From Glandiceps talaboti (Eukaryota; Hemichordata; Enteropneusta; Spengelidae): a stretch of DNA of 64,000 bases. The notes beneath the pieces were generated by a model, which saw nothing but the letters and a program-made list of their open reading frames with translations, ran no database searches and was not told the DNA's origin. Positions 60,414-64,000 of this stretch are shown here, in pieces (the first letter of the stretch is position 1; each line of letters starts with the position of its first letter). Location: NCBI RefSeq assembly GCF_964340395.1, contig NC_135552.1, forward strand, positions 22,439,181 to 22,503,180, in the 5' to 3' direction. A program made the translations under genes and the position numbers.

Positions 60414-61330
60414 GGCAAGGGGTTATATCTTATCATGATTATTTAATATTTATATGTATTGGTCACATTTGATGATTTGTCCATTTTCCATTTACCGTAT
60501 TATTTATCATTCCCCAGTATATGTATATTTGCTAGTGTCTGGGATCAAGCAGTTATTTCGCTCGAAGTGAGATGGGCGGATAAGCTCCTCATCCAACCGA
60601 AGGCACAAATGCCCAAAGTAGGACTTGAATATTTTCATTATATGACTCCTCAACGTTTATATGATGAGGAATATGTTTTATATTTAATATCTTTATAAAC
60701 TTGTCAAAGAACGAGAAATCTTTTGGAAAAAGCGTACTTTTAAATGTCTGCCTATATATGGTGGCACGTTTCTTCTTTTCACTTAACAAAGAAGAAACTG
60801 TATTCAATCTTGCCATCTAAAAGTGCAAATTCTTATTTTGATTTCTGTTGAACCGAGAGAGTGAGCAGAAATCTGCAACATATTGTCGTGATAAAAATAA
60901 TTCAGTTTATGTTGGTGTCTGCTGTTGAAGTAGTAACGATTTTCACACGTGTTAGTTTGTGACTAATGAATGAAGAAAGCATGCAAACTAACACACGAAG
61001 TACATGTATATAAAATATACAAATCCTTATAGTTTCATTTAATAATTAAAAATGCGTTAATTAAAATGAAGTCAAAAAATTGACTCATTTGGAGTTTTTA
61101 CTGAGAATCGTGTAGATTATTTTGTATGTGTGTGTTGATGGTGGAAAGTATTGCATTCCCTATTTAATTGGTTAACGAATTTGCATATACAATATCGTCA
61201 CGATAACAGTTATATTGCCATCGCCCATGGGCAATATACTGTATGCTCCACTTGATCGGCAAGTATCCCGGATGTGCCTATCTGAAACAATGGAAAGATA
61301 GGCTTAGCATGTGTATATTTAGGTGTGTGT

Positions 61331-61331
<1 letters not shown>

Positions 61332-61408
<77 letters not shown>

Positions 61409-61409
61409 A
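61332..61409. repeat. (GT)n(CTGT)n compound microsatellite
   Basis: About 18 GT units followed by about ten CTGT units. Confidence 0.97.
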
Positions 61410-62085
61410 AATGTCTGTATACTAATTTAAAAATACTAAATCATGATACATCATTACAAAACTTCTTGAAGTTAAATTTCCTATAAGTTTTCTATACCAC
61501 CTAGTGTCTCTTCATAATGAACGATTTTATAGTGAACATTCTGTCACAGCACGCCTGTTCTCAAAGTTATATTTCAAATGGAGTACATGTGCCACTAAAT
61601 GATACTCGTGATCAGTGAAAGAGGCTATTACATACAGTGTTAGTCTAGATGCTAGACCTCGGGCTTTCTTCCATTACGACAAGTCCCTTTGCACCAGAAA
61701 TGTGCAATCGAGGGCAAACGCCAGACCACTTTGGGCTAGTGGCCTCAGTAGGGACCTTCGGTCATCTTCACAGGGAGCAGAATAGCCCACGCGTCTTAGC
61801 AGCAAGATTAATACAGTGTACGAACTTACGTACTTCTGATGTTTGTTTATTAATGCACCAAATACATTCATATACTTTACAATAGAAGCCTAAAATAGGT
61901 CGTCATCTGACTCTATCAAGACCTCTAAAGTAAAATCTTTTTCCCTAGACACATGAAAATATCATCCATACACAGCTTTTTAAAAATGTACTCTCTTAAT
62001 TGATAAATGTATTTTTTTTTCTTGGAATCAGTTTAGTTCTTATTTTTAGTGTAATACAGCTGAAAAGTATCACAACAGTCGAATT

Positions 62086-62477
62086 GAAATAAACTGAAGT
62101 GAACTGAACTAAACTAACCTGAACTGTATCTGAATTGTATTGAACTGATCTGAACTGATCTGAATTGAATTGAACTGAATTGAATTGAACTGAATTGAAT
62201 TGAACTGATCTGAACTGAACTGAACTGAACTGAACTGAATTGTATTGAATTGAACCTGAATTTTATTGAACTGATCTGAACTGAACTGAATTGAACTGAA
62301 CTGAACTGAACTGAACCTGAATTGTATTGAACTGATCTGAACTGAACTGAATTCAACTGAACTGAACTGAACTGAACTGAACCTGAATTGTATTGAACTG
62401 ATCTGAACTGAACTGAATTGAACTGTACTGAACTGAACTGCACTGATCTGAACTGAACTGAACTGAATTGAAGTGGA
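62086..62477. repeat. pentanucleotide (TGAAC/TGAAT)n array with higher-order units
   Basis: A ~390-base array of TGAAC and TGAAT pentamers. A longer unit marked by ACCTGAATT recurs at 62254, 62315 and 62381 (61 and 66 bases apart), showing a higher-order repeat. The minus-strand ORF of VQFSS-like repeats is a product of the array. Confidence 0.93.
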
Positions 62478-63471
62478 TTGTTTATTTCACTCGATCTAGA
62501 TACACAGTTGTTCTGTAAAAAGAGCAGATTTTAATTAAAAATGCTATAACTAAGAGCACTGGGTGTTCCATCAACACTGTGTTCTCGTGACTTAATGAAG
62601 AAAAAACCCACATTTTTAATTACATATGAAAATTAATGAAACTAGACTATTCACATTAATCATTTGTTCTTGTGTATAAAAAGTGTTCATTTGACTATGA
62701 ATACTCTGTGCGTAAAATCTATATTATAATTTTGAGATTGTTTATTAACTGAACTAAATACAATATTCATTACCATTACGCTCCAAAATATGCTCTATCA
62801 AAATTCTTATTAAATAGTTCATATTTTATTAGTAACCCTTCTACAAAGTTTCATAGAAAATCATTTTTGATTACATTCTTTAGACTTGTTAACAAAAGCA
62901 AATAACGAACACATAAACAGAGAAAAAATTACCCCCATATCTCAGATGACGTAGGTGATACATATGAAAAGAAAACCCGCAAATAACCATCAAATGAATG
63001 TCATCTACAAAAATGAAGAATAGAAGCGCCTCGTACAAAAGTAAAACAACCTTTTAAATGTCTTTAGGACCGTTAGAGGTTATGTTTGATATTTACTTCT
63101 GTAAGGTTTACCAAATGAATTCCATACTCATTATATCATTCGATGGCTAGTGTCACTTTTATATATAGATTCAACCTTTAATGTGTGATATGTATTCATA
63201 CCTTTCGCTTGCTATTAATAGTAAAGAACTTTCATCTGCACAGTTCATATTAAATCACACATTCTATTGCGTTTAAATGATAGCCTTTAAGCCAGGCACA
63301 GAAACACTATGAAATTTTGCTACCATACTGCCACAACTAAAGTGGACCACTCTTCATTTCATTCCCTCTAAGACAATAGCCACGGGTATTTAGGTGAAAG
63401 ATCGACACGTTTTTCTTCTAAAATCATGAAAATACAGAATTTATTGACGCAGAAGTTACTCAATAGTATTT
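62478..63471. other. intergenic, nothing recognised
   Basis: AT-rich with short runs only; no exon, hairpin or repeat of note was seen. Confidence 0.45.
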
Positions 63472-63665
63472 TAGACCGGGCACAAACATTTTGTACTTAC
63501 ATCATAGCCGCGCATGCTCTCTTGAGAGAAAGTCGTGAGCAGAATGCTCACGTTTTGGCGCACACACGAGCAAAAAATCACTTGTGGCCAAAATTATGAA
63601 ACACGCCCAAATTGTCACTAGTGAAATTTTGCTCAGCTAATTGCTCTAGTGTGCGCCGGGCTTTA
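63472..63665. mobile_element. probable ~194-bp foldback element
   Basis: The ends TAGACCGGGCAC and GCGCCGGGCTTTA are rough inverse repeats. A stronger inner pair is GGCGCACACACGAGCA (63557-63572) against TTGCTCTAGTGTGCGCC (63641-63657). Target duplication is uncertain. Confidence 0.55.
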
Positions 63666-64000
63666 GTAAGATTCTGGAAGTCGTAGATGATTACTGACAA
63701 AGTTCAACGTAATGCAACGTCATACATGTTATTTTATGACACAGTATGTTCCACGAGAATTATTCGAAATGTTGATTGTGTCTCTCCAGCAGCCAACATA
63801 TTAACTTGTGTTATTAAATGCATTCAACACAAAGCCTTGGATATTCTAAAGAAAAAAATGTGATGTGAACTAACCATCAGCAGTCTGATGTAACTATTAA
63901 ACCAAACAACTGACAGAATCTTTTGTTGAACAAGATTTAATTTTAAAAACGAAGAATTAAGGTACAAGCACTTTGTCTGGGAAAAGGCACTATTTTTCCG
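63666..64000. other. intergenic to window end, nothing recognised
   Basis: No exon or repeat supported in the last 335 bases. Confidence 0.4.

Larger units (their letters stand above)
59937..63471. other. 3' flank of the receptor and intergenic DNA
   Basis: No further exon recognised. The first AATAAA I find after the receptor stop is at 60378-60383, inside a foldback element. An imperfect ATATTGCC/GGGCAATAT palindrome lies near 61211-61235. Confidence 0.4.

Noticed and set aside
62114-62443. 109-codon ORF of VQFSS-like repeats
   Set aside because: Arises from the pentanucleotide array; a five-base period in an array without stops gives a long frame by itself.

Overview
The window looks like nuclear DNA from a bilaterian animal, most likely a marine invertebrate. 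It is AT-rich, its genes are split by GT-AG introns, and coding density is low. Microsatellites are abundant (CT, CA, TACA, TTGA/TTGG, CAAA, CAGT), and there are many short foldback transposons, a tRNA-related SINE and LINE remnants. The lineage cannot be fixed from the sequence alone. No bacterial operons, CRISPR arrays, rRNA or intact tRNA genes were seen.

Five protein-coding genes were assembled exon by exon; all junctions are GT-AG and all phases close. (1) BET1L/GS15-like Golgi Qc-SNARE, minus strand, 4 exons, 117 aa (14514-19090). (2) DUS3L, the tRNA-dihydrouridine(47) synthase with two CCCH zinc fingers, plus strand, 11 coding exons, 713 aa (22681-32744). (3) A secreted, probably GPI-anchored Ly6/uPAR three-finger protein, minus strand, 3 exons, 147 aa (35000-37671). 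(4) An unnamed small ankyrin-repeat protein, plus strand, 8 exons, 267 aa (40855-52255). (5) An intronless rhodopsin-class peptide receptor of the somatostatin/opioid/galanin group, plus strand, 349 aa (58887-59936). The genes are functionally unrelated; this is an ordinary metazoan neighbourhood, not a cluster. BET1L and DUS3L are divergent, DUS3L and the Ly6 gene convergent.

Layout: 0-4.3 kb holds microsatellites and two non-LTR retrotransposon remnants. One has a restriction-endonuclease-like C-terminus; the other is the 3' end of a different LINE type. 4.3-14 kb is gene-poor with repeats; 14.5-19 kb is BET1L; 19-22.5 kb is intergenic; 22.6-33.9 kb is DUS3L; 34-38 kb is the Ly6 gene; 38-40.8 kb is repeats; 40.8-53.3 kb is the ankyrin gene; 53.3-58.8 kb is intergenic with two DNA-element copies; 58.9-60 kb is the receptor; 60-64 kb is intergenic with a pentanucleotide array.

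The most distinctive signals are not genes. Four foldback elements (16.0, 17.1, 24.1 and 57.4 kb) are each flanked by a 9-bp target-site duplication with one mismatch, and for one of them a paralogous empty site survives in the same window. The exon 2/intron 2 boundary of DUS3L is a 43-bp tandem array that repeats the splice donor. A membrane-spanning 68-codon upstream ORF overlaps the DUS3L start in another frame. The receptor has a 7-codon uORF whose stop overlaps its ATG. A (TTGA)n array abuts a 3' splice site in the Ly6 gene, and two short motifs (one centred on GGTGCCGTAAAA, one on CATAGACCCTAC) recur several times.
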